DNA of 64,000 nucleotides from Niabella sp. (GTDB lineage Bacteria; Bacteroidota; Bacteroidia; Chitinophagales; Chitinophagaceae). The notes beneath the pieces are model-generated. The model searched no databases, had not been told where the DNA came from, and worked only from the letters and a program-made list of their open reading frames with translations. Each line of letters starts with the position of its first letter. Position 1 is the stretch's first letter. The stretch spans positions 1-64,000 of the forward strand of contig JAGIAT010000005.1 of assembly GCA_017744715.1 (NCBI GenBank). The letters run 5' to 3'. Positions 1 to 8,874 of this stretch are shown here, one piece after another. A program made the translations under genes and the position numbers.

Positions 1-70
1 ACGTTGATAGGCTACAGATGTAAAGGTGGTAACATCAAAGTCGAGTAGTACTAATTGCCCGTAAGCTTTA
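1..70 (+). rRNA. 23S ribosomal RNA, 3' end only
   Basis: The first 70 bases match the conserved 3' terminus of Bacteroidota 23S rRNA, including the AGTCGAGTAGTACTAATTGC block followed by CCGTAAGCTTTA. The rest of the gene lies upstream of the window. The exact 3' end is uncertain by a few bases. A 5S gene follows after about 135 bases of AT-rich spacer, the normal rRNA operon order. Confidence 0.9.
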
Positions 71-206
71 ATTTTTTTTTAGATCTCTTCTGACAGTTTT
101 TTCCAATATGTTAACTTATTAGGTTAACAGGATTAGAAGTTAACAGGTTGACAAGGGTTAAGTTCCTTGTAAACGTATAAACTTTTAAACCTATCAACCA
201 AAGATT

Positions 207-319
207 TTATGGTGGTTATACCAAGGGTGTTCACCTCTTCCCATACCGAACAGAGAAGTTAAGCCCCTTATGGCCGATGGTACTGCACCACAATGCGGGA
301 GAGTAGGTAGCTGCCATTC
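207..319 (+). rRNA. rrf: 5S ribosomal RNA
   Basis: The stretch carries the conserved 5S core: TCACCTCTTCCCATACCGAA, CAGAGAAGTTAAGCCCCTTA, then CCGATGGTACTGC and GGGAGAGTAGGT. The ends pair as a helix I: ATGGTGG at 209-215 with CTGCCAT at 311-317. This is the last gene of the rRNA operon. Confidence 0.92.
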
Positions 320-327
320 TTATTGAG

Positions 328-358
328 AGCCTCACAGTAATGTGAGGCTTTTTTTTTA
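328..358 (+). terminator. Intrinsic terminator of the rRNA operon
   Basis: A perfect 9-bp stem (AGCCTCACA at 328-336, TGTGAGGCT at 341-349) with a GTAA loop is followed at once by a run of T. It lies 9 bases after the 5S gene. Confidence 0.93.
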
Positions 359-413
359 TGGGAATCTAACCCTCAGGCTAAGAAGAAGGAAGATCCGAAA
401 AAGATTAAAGAGC

Positions 414-1895
414 TTATGATACAAACTTAGAGAGCACCCACTCAACAATATTGAAATAGTTAAGGATTTTGTTTTCTGCCGGGTTCTTGTGAATCGCAGT
501 TACAAGAACCGAAAGCTTTTCTGCAAGTTGACGGTTCCGGAATACAGAATTTTGCCAGGGACGCAATGCGATTGTTTTGAATAATAGTTTTTCAATATTT
601 GGAATTCCGGATGGCCGGGTTGCCGTAAAACGTTTGTACGATCTAACCTCATAATCCAGGTATTCCAGGTCCCGGGATTCATAGTGCAATACAATGTTAA
701 AGCATCTGCAGATATTGTAAAAGATATGATGCTCCGGTTGCCGTGGCATAATTGCAGGAGATAATATTTTTTTTGCTTTAGCGGGTTGCTGATTTTTATA
801 ATAGATCAGCGAATAATAAAACTGGAGCTGTAATTGTTTTTGGGGATATACGGATGAAAATTCAGTAAGTACTAAAGATGGACTAGACCGGATCCGTTGC
901 AGGGCACTTGTCCAGGCTTCATTTACAATGAATAATTCCAACTCAAATAGTAAGGTTGTTTTTTTGATAAGGTAATTGAAATAGTCAGGGTATTCTTTGC
1001 TTTCTAACAACGAAAGTTTTTTGATGAAATACGGCATCTGATCGAACGAACCAGCAGCTTTTAAATTTTCCAGTAATCCGTTCAGTGTATCATAATAGTC
1101 TAATGGCGGATGTTGTAACGGGATTTTGTTTTTTTCAAATAGTCCGTTCAGCAGATAAAATGTCTTCAGAGCGGCATTGTAATTTCCGGTATGGCTGAAG
1201 TAAAAGGACTGAAATAGCAGGTGCAGCTTTTGTGATTCAGGATTCTGTTTTACCCTGTTATTAATAATGGTCATTTCTTCAAGCAGTAAATCGTCAAAAC
1301 TGGCCGGAGCAGCTGTGTTTCCATCTGGTGTTGAATGAATCAGCCGGTGCTTTAATATTTCATAAAGCGCATAGTGTTCCTGCAGGCTCCTGGAATTTTT
1401 TAACAGATCCCTTGCCGTTTGCTGTTCTGCAATCAATTGTTTTTCTGAAAGACCCTTGAAATTTACTTCCGAAAGATGATTGAGCTCTTCGCGCTTAAGG
1501 ATATATTTTAATAGCAAGTCGTTGGTGGTATTTGAACCGGATAGCAGAACCCGTGCTTGTTTTATTGCCTGGTTAGGCAGGTTGCGTTGCCGCAGGGTTT
1601 TAACCTTCATCATACCATACAGCAGGAGCAGGCTGGTATCATTTTTTAGCTGGTTTCTAACAAGCATATCACACAAAAGCTTGTGCAGGTATTGCGTTGC
1701 TATATTTAAAGACGCGGCCGGATATTTTTTTTTGAAAGATTCTTTTATGATAGAAAGATCTCCGGTCTGCGTAACCAAGTCAAAAAGCTGTAAATACACC
1801 TTCCCCTTCTGCGATTTTCGTGTAATAAGCTTGAATTGCCGTTTTTCTGCAACCGATAAAGTACTGACCAACTCTGCAACCGATACTAAATTCAT
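414..1895 (-). CDS. Hypothetical all-helical cytoplasmic protein, 493 aa
   Basis: No function is recognised. The protein has no signal peptide and no membrane segment. It is rich in Leu, Lys, Gln and Tyr, and long stretches read as amphipathic helices of the TPR or helical-repeat type. Examples are HYALYEILKHRLIHS and SYSLIYYKNQQPAKAKKI-like segments in the C-terminal half. The N-terminus (MNLVSVAELVSTLSVAEKRQ) resembles helical proteins seen in other Bacteroidota, but I cannot name a family. It converges on the rRNA operon and is divergent from the SusC/SusD locus. Between them lie a very AT-rich 178-base stretch and a ribokinase remnant. A regulator of the neighbouring locus is possible, but nothing in the sequence (no DNA-binding motif) supports it. 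Confidence 0.75.
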   Translation of the reverse strand: MNLVSVAELVSTLSVAEKRQFKLITRKSQKGKVYLQLFDLVTQTGDLSIIKESFKKKYPAASLNIATQYLHKLLCDMLVRNQLKNDTSLLLLYGMMKVKTLRQRNLPNQAIKQARVLLSGSNTTNDLLLKYILKREELNHLSEVNFKGLSEKQLIAEQQTARDLLKNSRSLQEHYALYEILKHRLIHSTPDGNTAAPASFDDLLLEEMTIINNRVKQNPESQKLHLLFQSFYFSHTGNYNAALKTFYLLNGLFEKNKIPLQHPPLDYYDTLNGLLENLKAAGSFDQMPYFIKKLSLLESKEYPDYFNYLIKKTTLLFELELFIVNEAWTSALQRIRSSPSLVLTEFSSVYPQKQLQLQFYYSLIYYKNQQPAKAKKILSPAIMPRQPEHHIFYNICRCFNIVLHYESRDLEYLDYEVRSYKRFTATRPSGIPNIEKLLFKTIALRPWQNSVFRNRQLAEKLSVLVTAIHKNPAENKILNYFNIVEWVLSKFVS

Positions 1896-2073
1896 AATTA
1901 TCTTATTTGTATGTGATTTTTATTTTTAATCGATTGACATGTAACGTCTTATCGTCTTATTTTTAAAGGTTTTCCAGTTTAGTAGTTATTAAATTTAATT
2001 AAATTTTGTTTTAAATAATGTTTTTTAATATTTAATTTCATTTCCATAGTAGTATTAAAAATAATTAACGATC

Positions 2074-2330
2074 ATGTTTGCCGGAAAAATAGCAATTATT
2101 GGAAGCACAAATATGGATATGGTTGTAAGAACGGAGCGGATACCGGTTCCTGAGGCACCCACGCTGGCCAGCCAGTTTTTATGCATCCCCGAGGAAAGAG
2201 CGCAAACCAGGCTGTAACGGACACCAATGAAGCGCTGTTGTCAGATGCTGTACAGGAATTACGGGGAATTTATATCCGTGCATTGATATGCTTACACCCA
2301 ACAGAATTAAAGCCTGGCTGCTGCTAAGGA
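2074..2330 (+). pseudogene. Decayed ribokinase (PfkB family) remnant
   Basis: An ATG at 2074 opens 47 codons, MFAGKIAIIGSTNMDMVVRT then ERIPVPEAPTLASQF. This is the ribokinase N-terminus with its beta-strand, GS-N-D and ERIP elements. The frame ends at TAA 2215-2217. The next ribokinase block (GGKGANQAV in intact enzymes) is present in another frame, as PRGKSANQAV at about 2188-2217. A third frame near 2283-2315 reads IDMLTPNRIKA, like the LTPNETEA block. Most of the sugar- and ATP-binding core is missing, so the gene is dead. It sits directly upstream of susC, susD and a nucleoside hydrolase. An intact ribokinase would phosphorylate the ribose that the hydrolase releases. Confidence 0.72.
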
Positions 2331-2771
2331 TTGAAGGAGGTATAATGGAGCGTTGGCTGTGGCATAGATCAGTCGGAAGCCGGTTACTGATGTAAACCGG
2401 TTTTACTGCGAGGCGTAAGAACGAATATGAACGATACCGAAAACGGAGGGGCGGTCACTCACCACTGTTTAGTTAACACATAACGATCGAATAAAGAAAA
2501 TTGCTTTATGTATATGATAGATCATTACTTGCTGATAATGTTATTTTATATAGCAACAATGTTTTGCAGGGGACATGGGTAAAACAACAATGTAGTATTC
2601 CTTTTCGACAGAAGCGGGAGCCCGAAACTACACAATTTGTTAACGCGGTATTTATTAGGTTTTATAGTACGGATGATATTTTTGCAACCGCGAAATCTTA
2701 ACTATAACCGTACCGTATATCTTCTGTAAATCTCATCGAACAGTTCATTTTTTAAACCACCAAGGAATAAG
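2331..2771. other. Intergenic region upstream of the SusC gene
   Basis: There is no credible gene here; a 66-codon open frame at 2501-2701 has no recognisable composition. The first part may hold further unrecognisable ribokinase debris. The last 100 bases contain the -7 element listed separately and then the leader of the SusC gene. Confidence 0.5.
2677..2684 (+). promoter_or_regulatory. Candidate Bacteroidota -7 element for the SusC operon
   Basis: TATTTTTG fits the TAnnTTTG consensus and lies 87 bases before the SusC start. No good TTTG -33 box is found 19-21 bases upstream, so this is a partial match. A transcript starting here would have a leader of about 80 nt. Confidence 0.35.
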
Positions 2772-5700
2772 ATGCTAAGGGAAGTAATTTTTAAAAACAG
2801 GATAAAGTCCTTTTATCTTTTATGTGTAGTGTTGTGCTTTACACTTAATAGTTTCGCCCAGGATAAAAGCAGATCCATTAGTGGTGTTGTTAGCGACAGA
2901 ACGGGTAATGCAATACCCAATGCCACTATTACTATAAAAGGCGAAGATAATGTTGTTTCAAAACAGGCACTTGCTGATGAACAGGGGCGTTTTGTTTTTT
3001 ATGGATTGGGAAAAGGAGCATATGAACTCCAGGTATCTTCCGTGGGGTATGAACCGCTTTCCATAAAGAATGTGAAATATGACGGTACACATGCATTGCA
3101 GTTGTCTTATACATTGGAATCTACGGCAAATCAGCTGGCAGATGTTGTGGTAGTGGGGTATGGAACCCAAAAGAAGATCAATCTTACCGGTGCGGTAGAT
3201 CAGCTGAGTGGGGCCGCGCTTGAAGGCCGTGTGCAACCCTCTATTACACAGATGCTGCAAGGGGCAATCCCCAACCTTAATGTAAATCCGCTCGATGGAA
3301 AACCGAACAGGGATGTATCCTATAATATTCGAGGGGCAACTTCGGTAGGACAGGGAGGCAGTGCACTGATCCTGATCGATGGGGTTGAAGGCGATCCTTC
3401 AACATTAAATCCCAATGATGTGGAAGCTGTTACGGTGCTTAAAGACGCGGCGTCCGCAGCCATATATGGTTCAAAAGGTACTTTTGGAGTAGTCCTTATT
3501 ACAACAAAAAATGCAAAAAAAGGGAAGGCATCGGTTACCTATTCCGGAAGCGCTTCTATTCAAGAACAAACAACCCGTCCCAGCTTTGTAACGGATGGCT
3601 ATGAATATGCTACCCATTTTTATGAAGCGTATAACGCATGGAATAATTATTCGTCGGTACCGGCCAAGCTGAATAAGACCCAAATCTTTACATTAGACTG
3701 GCTGGCGGAATTCAAGAAAAGAAAAGAGCAGGGCAATACAGAAGAAGTTACAGTGGATGCCAATGGCAATTATGTGTATTATGGTAATGCTGACTACTAT
3801 GGTGCACTGCTAAAAAAATCGACCTTTACCCAGCAGCATAACCTTGCTGTAAGCGGGACATCCGATAAGTTTGAGTACTACCTTTCCGGCCGTTATTTTG
3901 CCAGCGATGGTATTTACAACTATAACCCGGATCTGTATAAAAACTACAGTATGCGGGCCAAACAGGGGCTGCAGGTAACGCAATGGTTAAAGGTCATGAA
4001 TAATATGGATTATTCTTATTATTCCTACCGGGATCCCATCACGGCCGGGGAAGGTGGTGTTATCTGGAGAAATATTGCGGATGAAGGCCACCCCACATCA
4101 CCTATTTTTAACCCGGATGGTACCTTCAGTTATTCTGCTGCTTATACGGTGGGCGATTTTATCTATGGTAAAAATGTACGGAATAATGCCGGATCTAATC
4201 TCCGGAATACGACCAGCTTTGAAACAAAGTTTTTTAATAACAGCTTTCATATTAAAGGTGATTTTACGTTCCGTTCGCAACGATATGAGCTTACCCGTGT
4301 AAGAGTTCCGGTACCTTACAGTGTAAAGCAGGGTCAGGTCTTATTCCTGGAAACATCTACCAATGATAATATTTATACGGCAGATCAGCGTTGGAATTAT
4401 TTAACCGGAAACCTCTATGCTGATTATGAAAAACGTTTTGCAAAACATTATATAAAGGGACTGTTAGGATATAACTATGATCAAAGAGTATATTCCTCAA
4501 AGTATATAACAAAGAATGGATTGCTTTCTCCCGAAACGGAAAATATCAATCTGGCCCTGGGAAATTCCGTTACAGCAACGGGTGGGTACAACAAATACCG
4601 CACTACGGGACTGTTTTACCGGCTGAACTATATTTTTGATGAACGCTATCTCCTTGAGGTCAACGGCCGTTATGATGGGTCCTCAAAATTCCCGGGCAAT
4701 GAGCAGTGGGGCTTTTTCCCATCGGTGTCTGCCGGCTGGCGTGTTTCGCGTGAACATTTCTGGAATGCATCGCCTTCTGTTATTTCAGATCTGAAGCTGA
4801 GAGCGTCTTATGGTGCACTGGGAAATGGAAATATTGATCCTTATTCATATTTAGAGCAATTTTCAATTAGCACCTCAGGACGTATTTTAAACGGAGCTAA
4901 AAATCCCCAAACCAGCGCACCGGGTGTCATCCCTGATAACCTCACCTGGGAAACGGCCCAAACCGCAAACTATGGATTGGATATCGCCCTACTGAAGAAC
5001 CGGCTTACTTTTGCCGGAGACTATTACATCCGGAAAACGCTTAACATGTATACTGTGGGACAAACCCTGCCCGATGTATTTGGTGCCAGCTCTCCTAAAG
5101 GTAACTATGCAGACATGACCACAAAGGGATTTGAAATTTCGCTTGGATATGCAGACTTTTTTATGGTGGCGAATAAATCCTTTAACTATAGTGTGAAGGC
5201 TACGCTGGCCGACAATCATTCACGCATCGACCGGTATAACAATACCACCGGAAGCCTAGGCGATTATTATGCAGGGCAACAGATCGGCGAAATATGGGGT
5301 TATGTAACACAGGGGCTTTTTCAAAACCAGGAGGAGATCGATAAAGCGCCCAAACAACCGGTTATTAAGTCGTCCAACTCCGGGAAAATTTATCCCGGCG
5401 ATATCCGGTTTGCCGATTTAGATAACAATGGTGTTATTGACTACGGAAACAATACCATATACAGTCACGGCGATAAAAAAATAATCGGCAATAAAACACC
5501 TCGTTATTTATACAGCGCAACGGTTAGCCTGGATTGGAATAATATATACTTTTCTGCATTTATTCAGGGCGTGGGTAAACAGAACTGGTACCCCAGTAAC
5601 GAATCTATTTTTTGGGGACAATATAACAGACCGTATAACAATTTGCCCACCTGGCATTTGAACAATTACTGGACAGCAGATAATCCCAATGGATATTTTC

Positions 5701-6023
5701 CAAGGTATGCGGGCTATAATGAGTCGTTGAAGTTAAATGCGCAAACCCGGTATCTGCAGGATGTTTCCTATACGCGGTTAAAAAATATCCAGGTAGGCTA
5801 TAACCTGCCGGGCGCAACGGTAAAAAGAATGGGGCTTCAAGCTGTACGGCTTGGTCTTTCCGGTGAAAACCTGTTAACCTGGTCTCCGTTGTATAAACGC
5901 ACAAAGGATATCGATGTTACCAATATTGGAAATTCCGATCCGGATGTGAACAGCGGTTATGGCGATGGGTTCAATTATCCCACAATGAAGAGTTACAGTT
6001 TTAACATTTTGATTACGCTATAA
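2772..6023 (+). CDS. SusC/RagA-type TonB-dependent outer-membrane transporter
   Basis: This is a TonB-dependent outer-membrane importer that pairs with the SusD lipoprotein encoded 7 bases downstream. It has an N-terminal signal peptide (about residues 1-30, ending NSFAQ). A carboxypeptidase-regulatory-like domain follows (about 33-120, SGVVSDRTGNAIPNATITIK). Then come the Bacteroidota TonB-box-like stretch DVVVVGYGTQKK and a plug domain with the SusC signature ALILIDGVEGDPSTLNPND. The last roughly 800 residues form the beta-barrel and end in FNILITL. At 1083 aa the length is normal. The downstream nucleoside hydrolase and the upstream ribokinase remnant suggest a nucleoside or ribose-containing ligand; this is inference from context. 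It is probably the first gene of a four-gene operon. Confidence 0.95.
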   Translation: MLREVIFKNRIKSFYLLCVVLCFTLNSFAQDKSRSISGVVSDRTGNAIPNATITIKGEDNVVSKQALADEQGRFVFYGLGKGAYELQVSSVGYEPLSIKNVKYDGTHALQLSYTLESTANQLADVVVVGYGTQKKINLTGAVDQLSGAALEGRVQPSITQMLQGAIPNLNVNPLDGKPNRDVSYNIRGATSVGQGGSALILIDGVEGDPSTLNPNDVEAVTVLKDAASAAIYGSKGTFGVVLITTKNAKKGKASVTYSGSASIQEQTTRPSFVTDGYEYATHFYEAYNAWNNYSSVPAKLNKTQIFTLDWLAEFKKRKEQGNTEEVTVDANGNYVYYGNADYYGALLKKSTFTQQHNLAVSGTSDKFEYYLSGRYFASDGIYNYNPDLYKNYSMRAKQGLQVTQWLKVMNNMDYSYYSYRDPITAGEGGVIWRNIADEGHPTSPIFNPDGTFSYSAAYTVGDFIYGKNVRNNAGSNLRNTTSFETKFFNNSFHIKGDFTFRSQRYELTRVRVPVPYSVKQGQVLFLETSTNDNIYTADQRWNYLTGNLYADYEKRFAKHYIKGLLGYNYDQRVYSSKYITKNGLLSPETENINLALGNSVTATGGYNKYRTTGLFYRLNYIFDERYLLEVNGRYDGSSKFPGNEQWGFFPSVSAGWRVSREHFWNASPSVISDLKLRASYGALGNGNIDPYSYLEQFSISTSGRILNGAKNPQTSAPGVIPDNLTWETAQTANYGLDIALLKNRLTFAGDYYIRKTLNMYTVGQTLPDVFGASSPKGNYADMTTKGFEISLGYADFFMVANKSFNYSVKATLADNHSRIDRYNNTTGSLGDYYAGQQIGEIWGYVTQGLFQNQEEIDKAPKQPVIKSSNSGKIYPGDIRFADLDNNGVIDYGNNTIYSHGDKKIIGNKTPRYLYSATVSLDWNNIYFSAFIQGVGKQNWYPSNESIFWGQYNRPYNNLPTWHLNNYWTADNPNGYFPRYAGYNESLKLNAQTRYLQDVSYTRLKNIQVGYNLPGATVKRMGLQAVRLGLSGENLLTWSPLYKRTKDIDVTNIGNSDPDVNSGYGDGFNYPTMKSYSFNILITL

Positions 6024-6030
6024 AAAGAAA

Positions 6031-7800
6031 ATGATGAAAAAGGTAGTATATATATTTTCGATATCAGTTCTGGTACTCTCTTCCTGCCGGATGGAAGAGC
6101 TTCCGGAAGCAACGGCATCGGTAAAAGATATTTTTGGAAGTGAGAATGGAATGAAAACCTATAGCTATTCCTTTTATAATATGCTTCCCTCCGGAACCAA
6201 TGCCTATTCGATGGATGCCATGGCCGATTATGGTGGCGTGAACGGGTTGAACGCTTTTATACAGGATGGTGCATATAAGGCAGAAAATAGCTCTGGCTGG
6301 GATTGGAGCAACCTCCGGAACGTTAATTATTTTATTGAGAATGCACAGAAAGCCAATGTAAGCGATGCTATAAAGAATAATTATCTGGGGATCGCCCGTT
6401 TTTTCAGGGCCTATTTCTACCTGGATAAGCTGATCCGTTTTGGGGAAGTACCCTGGATCGATCATCCGCTTCAGGTAACGGAGGGGGATATTTTATATGG
6501 CAAGAGAGATTCCCGTACCATTATCATTGATCATATTATTGACGATCTTGATTTCGCATACCAGAATATGAGCGCGGCTACCTCTGATGGATCGCTGATT
6601 ACAAAATGGACGGCCCTGGGGTTAAAGACAAGAGCTGCATTGTTTGAAGCTTCCTTCCGTAAATATCATACAGAGCTGTCGCTGGCCAATACGGCCGGTA
6701 AATATTACCAGTTTGTAGTAGATGCGGCAACAGAGCTTATGAAAAAAGGTCCCTATACCATTTACAACGGAAGCGGCCCGCAGGCGTCTCAGCGGCAACT
6801 CTTTATTTCCGATAAACCCATTACTTCGGAAGTAATGCTGTCGGTGGTATTGAGTAAGGAACTGGCTGTTTTGGGTGATGCCAATTGGTGGTGGACCTCT
6901 GCTACCTATGGCCCGCGTTATAGCCTGGTACGTCCGTTCATCAATACGATATTAAACAGAGACGGGACGCCGTATACCAGTCGCGCCAGCTATAAAACCG
7001 AAACCTTTTACCAGGAGTGCCAGAACCGCGACTTCCGGTTAAGTCAGCTGATCCGCACCCCCGGTTATACCCGCAACGGTATTGCAGCTCCTCCTAATTT
7101 TGCAAGCTATTCCTATACCGGGTACCAGCCTATAAAGTATACACTGGACGACAGTTATTTTGATAATGGTGGATACAATACCAATAATCTTCCATTGATG
7201 CGGTATGCCGAAGTGCTACTTAATTTTGCGGAGGCAAAGGCAGAGTTGGGAACACTTACGGATGATGACTGGAGTAAGTCGATAGGGGAGCTAAGAAAGC
7301 GTGCCGGTGTTACCGGTGGATTAACGCAAAAACCCACGGTGGCGGATGCATATTTAAAAGAGACCTTCTTTCCGGATATTAATGATCCCGTACTATTAGA
7401 GGTGCGCAGGGAACGCCAGGTAGAGCTGGCACTGGAGGGCTTTCGCTTCAATGATCTGAAGCGCTGGAAAAGAGGAGAACTGATGGCTACACTGGAATGG
7501 AGCGGCATCTATGTACCGGCATTAAACACATTAATGGATCTGGACCAGGATGGCACCCCCGATGTTGTTTTTTATGACGGGGCACAGAGCGGGCCTACCA
7601 TTGATGTACCCAAGGGCTGTGCTAAAGTACCAATTGGGGGAAAGAGTACCAACTATCAAACCCTTACGGCCGATAAACACCTGGAGTGGTTTAAGTCGCA
7701 AACCCGTACCTGGTATGCAGATGGCCGCCAGTATTATTACCCGGTTCCGGCATCGGCCATTGTAAAAAATAAGAATCTCACCCAGAACCCGGGCTGGTAG
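6031..7800 (+). CDS. RagB/SusD-family nutrient-binding outer-membrane lipoprotein
   Basis: This is the surface ligand-binding partner of the SusC transporter, from which it is separated by 7 bases. The start MMKKVVYIFSISVLVLSSC is a type II signal peptide with its lipid-modified Cys near residue 19. The SusD fold shows as N-terminal helical TPR-like segments (NYFIENAQKANVSDAIKNN, RFFRAYFYLDKLIRFGEVPW) and the C-terminal block LLEVRRERQVELALEGFRFN followed by DLKRW. At 589 aa the length is typical. The ligand cannot be read from the sequence; the operon suggests nucleosides or ribose. Confidence 0.95.
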   Translation: MMKKVVYIFSISVLVLSSCRMEELPEATASVKDIFGSENGMKTYSYSFYNMLPSGTNAYSMDAMADYGGVNGLNAFIQDGAYKAENSSGWDWSNLRNVNYFIENAQKANVSDAIKNNYLGIARFFRAYFYLDKLIRFGEVPWIDHPLQVTEGDILYGKRDSRTIIIDHIIDDLDFAYQNMSAATSDGSLITKWTALGLKTRAALFEASFRKYHTELSLANTAGKYYQFVVDAATELMKKGPYTIYNGSGPQASQRQLFISDKPITSEVMLSVVLSKELAVLGDANWWWTSATYGPRYSLVRPFINTILNRDGTPYTSRASYKTETFYQECQNRDFRLSQLIRTPGYTRNGIAAPPNFASYSYTGYQPIKYTLDDSYFDNGGYNTNNLPLMRYAEVLLNFAEAKAELGTLTDDDWSKSIGELRKRAGVTGGLTQKPTVADAYLKETFFPDINDPVLLEVRRERQVELALEGFRFNDLKRWKRGELMATLEWSGIYVPALNTLMDLDQDGTPDVVFYDGAQSGPTIDVPKGCAKVPIGGKSTNYQTLTADKHLEWFKSQTRTWYADGRQYYYPVPASAIVKNKNLTQNPGW

Positions 7801-7830
7801 CCTGTCTTTTTGAATAAAAATAAATGAACA

Positions 7831-8853
7831 ATGAAAATACGAACGATTGCTTTATACCCACTGCTGTGCCTGTTATTTTTTGGGATCCCGGTAAACAGTT
7901 TTGCAGGAAAAGAGGGAAGCCGGGATGTCCGGAAGGATAAAAAGATGCGCGTTATTTTTGATACGGACATGGGGCCAGACTATGATGATGTGGGCGCCAT
8001 TGCCATGCTGCATGCTTTTGCAGACAGCGGGTATGTAACTATTTTGGGCACCATAGCCTGCACAAAATATGAAGGGGTAGCCAGTGTACTCAGTATTTTC
8101 AATACCTATTTTCACCGGCCAAACATCCCGGTTGGTGTTCCCCGGCAATGGGCGTACACGGATAAGGACCCGCAGCACTGGACCGATTCGTTAATTGCCC
8201 GGTACCCGCATGCCATTAAAACCAATGCGGAGGTTCCGGATGCGGTGAGCCTGTATCGGAAATTACTGGCCGGGCAGCCAGACAACAGTGTAACCATTAT
8301 TACGGTTGGATTTTTTACCAACCTGAACAACCTGGTACATTCAGGGCCCGATCAGTATTCTCGGTTAAGCGGGCTGGAGCTGGTAAAAAAGAAGGTAAAG
8401 AACCTGGTAAGTATGGCCGGGAAATTTCCGGAAGGGAAGGAGTTCAATGTATATAAGGATGCTGCAGCTGCATATGAGCTTTTTAAAGTATGGCCCAAAC
8501 CGGTATTGTTCTCCGGCTGGGAGATCGGTCAGCAGATCCGGACAGGCTTGAAGCTGATCAATGATGCCAGCATCCGCAACAGCCCCGTAAAGGATGCATA
8601 CCGGATATCCATACCCCAGGCGGCATCTGATCATAATGGGCGTATGAGCTGGGATCAAACCGCTGTATTGATAGCGGTTAAAGGATATAGCAATTTTTTT
8701 GAGATCCAAAAGGGTTCGCTCGAGGTAGAGAAAGACGGCAGTAATAAATGGATCAATAAGCCGGATGGCCAGGCCGCTTACCTTACCCCAAAAATGCCCT
8801 ATGAGCAGCTTGCTGCATATATAGAACAGTGGATGATGCACCGCCCCATGTAA
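7831..8853 (+). CDS. Secreted nucleoside hydrolase (IunH family)
   Basis: Nucleoside hydrolases cleave the N-glycosidic bond of ribonucleosides to give ribose and base. The calcium/ribose-binding signature DTDMGPDYDDVGA lies right after the start of the mature protein. TIITVGFFTNLNNL corresponds to the usual VTI-x-GPLTN block, and DHNGRMSWDQTAVL to the C-terminal D-x-W-D element. A signal peptide (about 1-25, ending NSFAG) places the enzyme in the periplasm or at the surface, unlike the cytoplasmic E. coli enzymes. It follows susD by 30 bases and precedes the next gene by 21, so it is co-transcribed with the importer. Confidence 0.9.
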   Translation: MKIRTIALYPLLCLLFFGIPVNSFAGKEGSRDVRKDKKMRVIFDTDMGPDYDDVGAIAMLHAFADSGYVTILGTIACTKYEGVASVLSIFNTYFHRPNIPVGVPRQWAYTDKDPQHWTDSLIARYPHAIKTNAEVPDAVSLYRKLLAGQPDNSVTIITVGFFTNLNNLVHSGPDQYSRLSGLELVKKKVKNLVSMAGKFPEGKEFNVYKDAAAAYELFKVWPKPVLFSGWEIGQQIRTGLKLINDASIRNSPVKDAYRISIPQAASDHNGRMSWDQTAVLIAVKGYSNFFEIQKGSLEVEKDGSNKWINKPDGQAAYLTPKMPYEQLAAYIEQWMMHRPM

Positions 8854-8874
8854 ACTACAATAAAAATATGCCAT

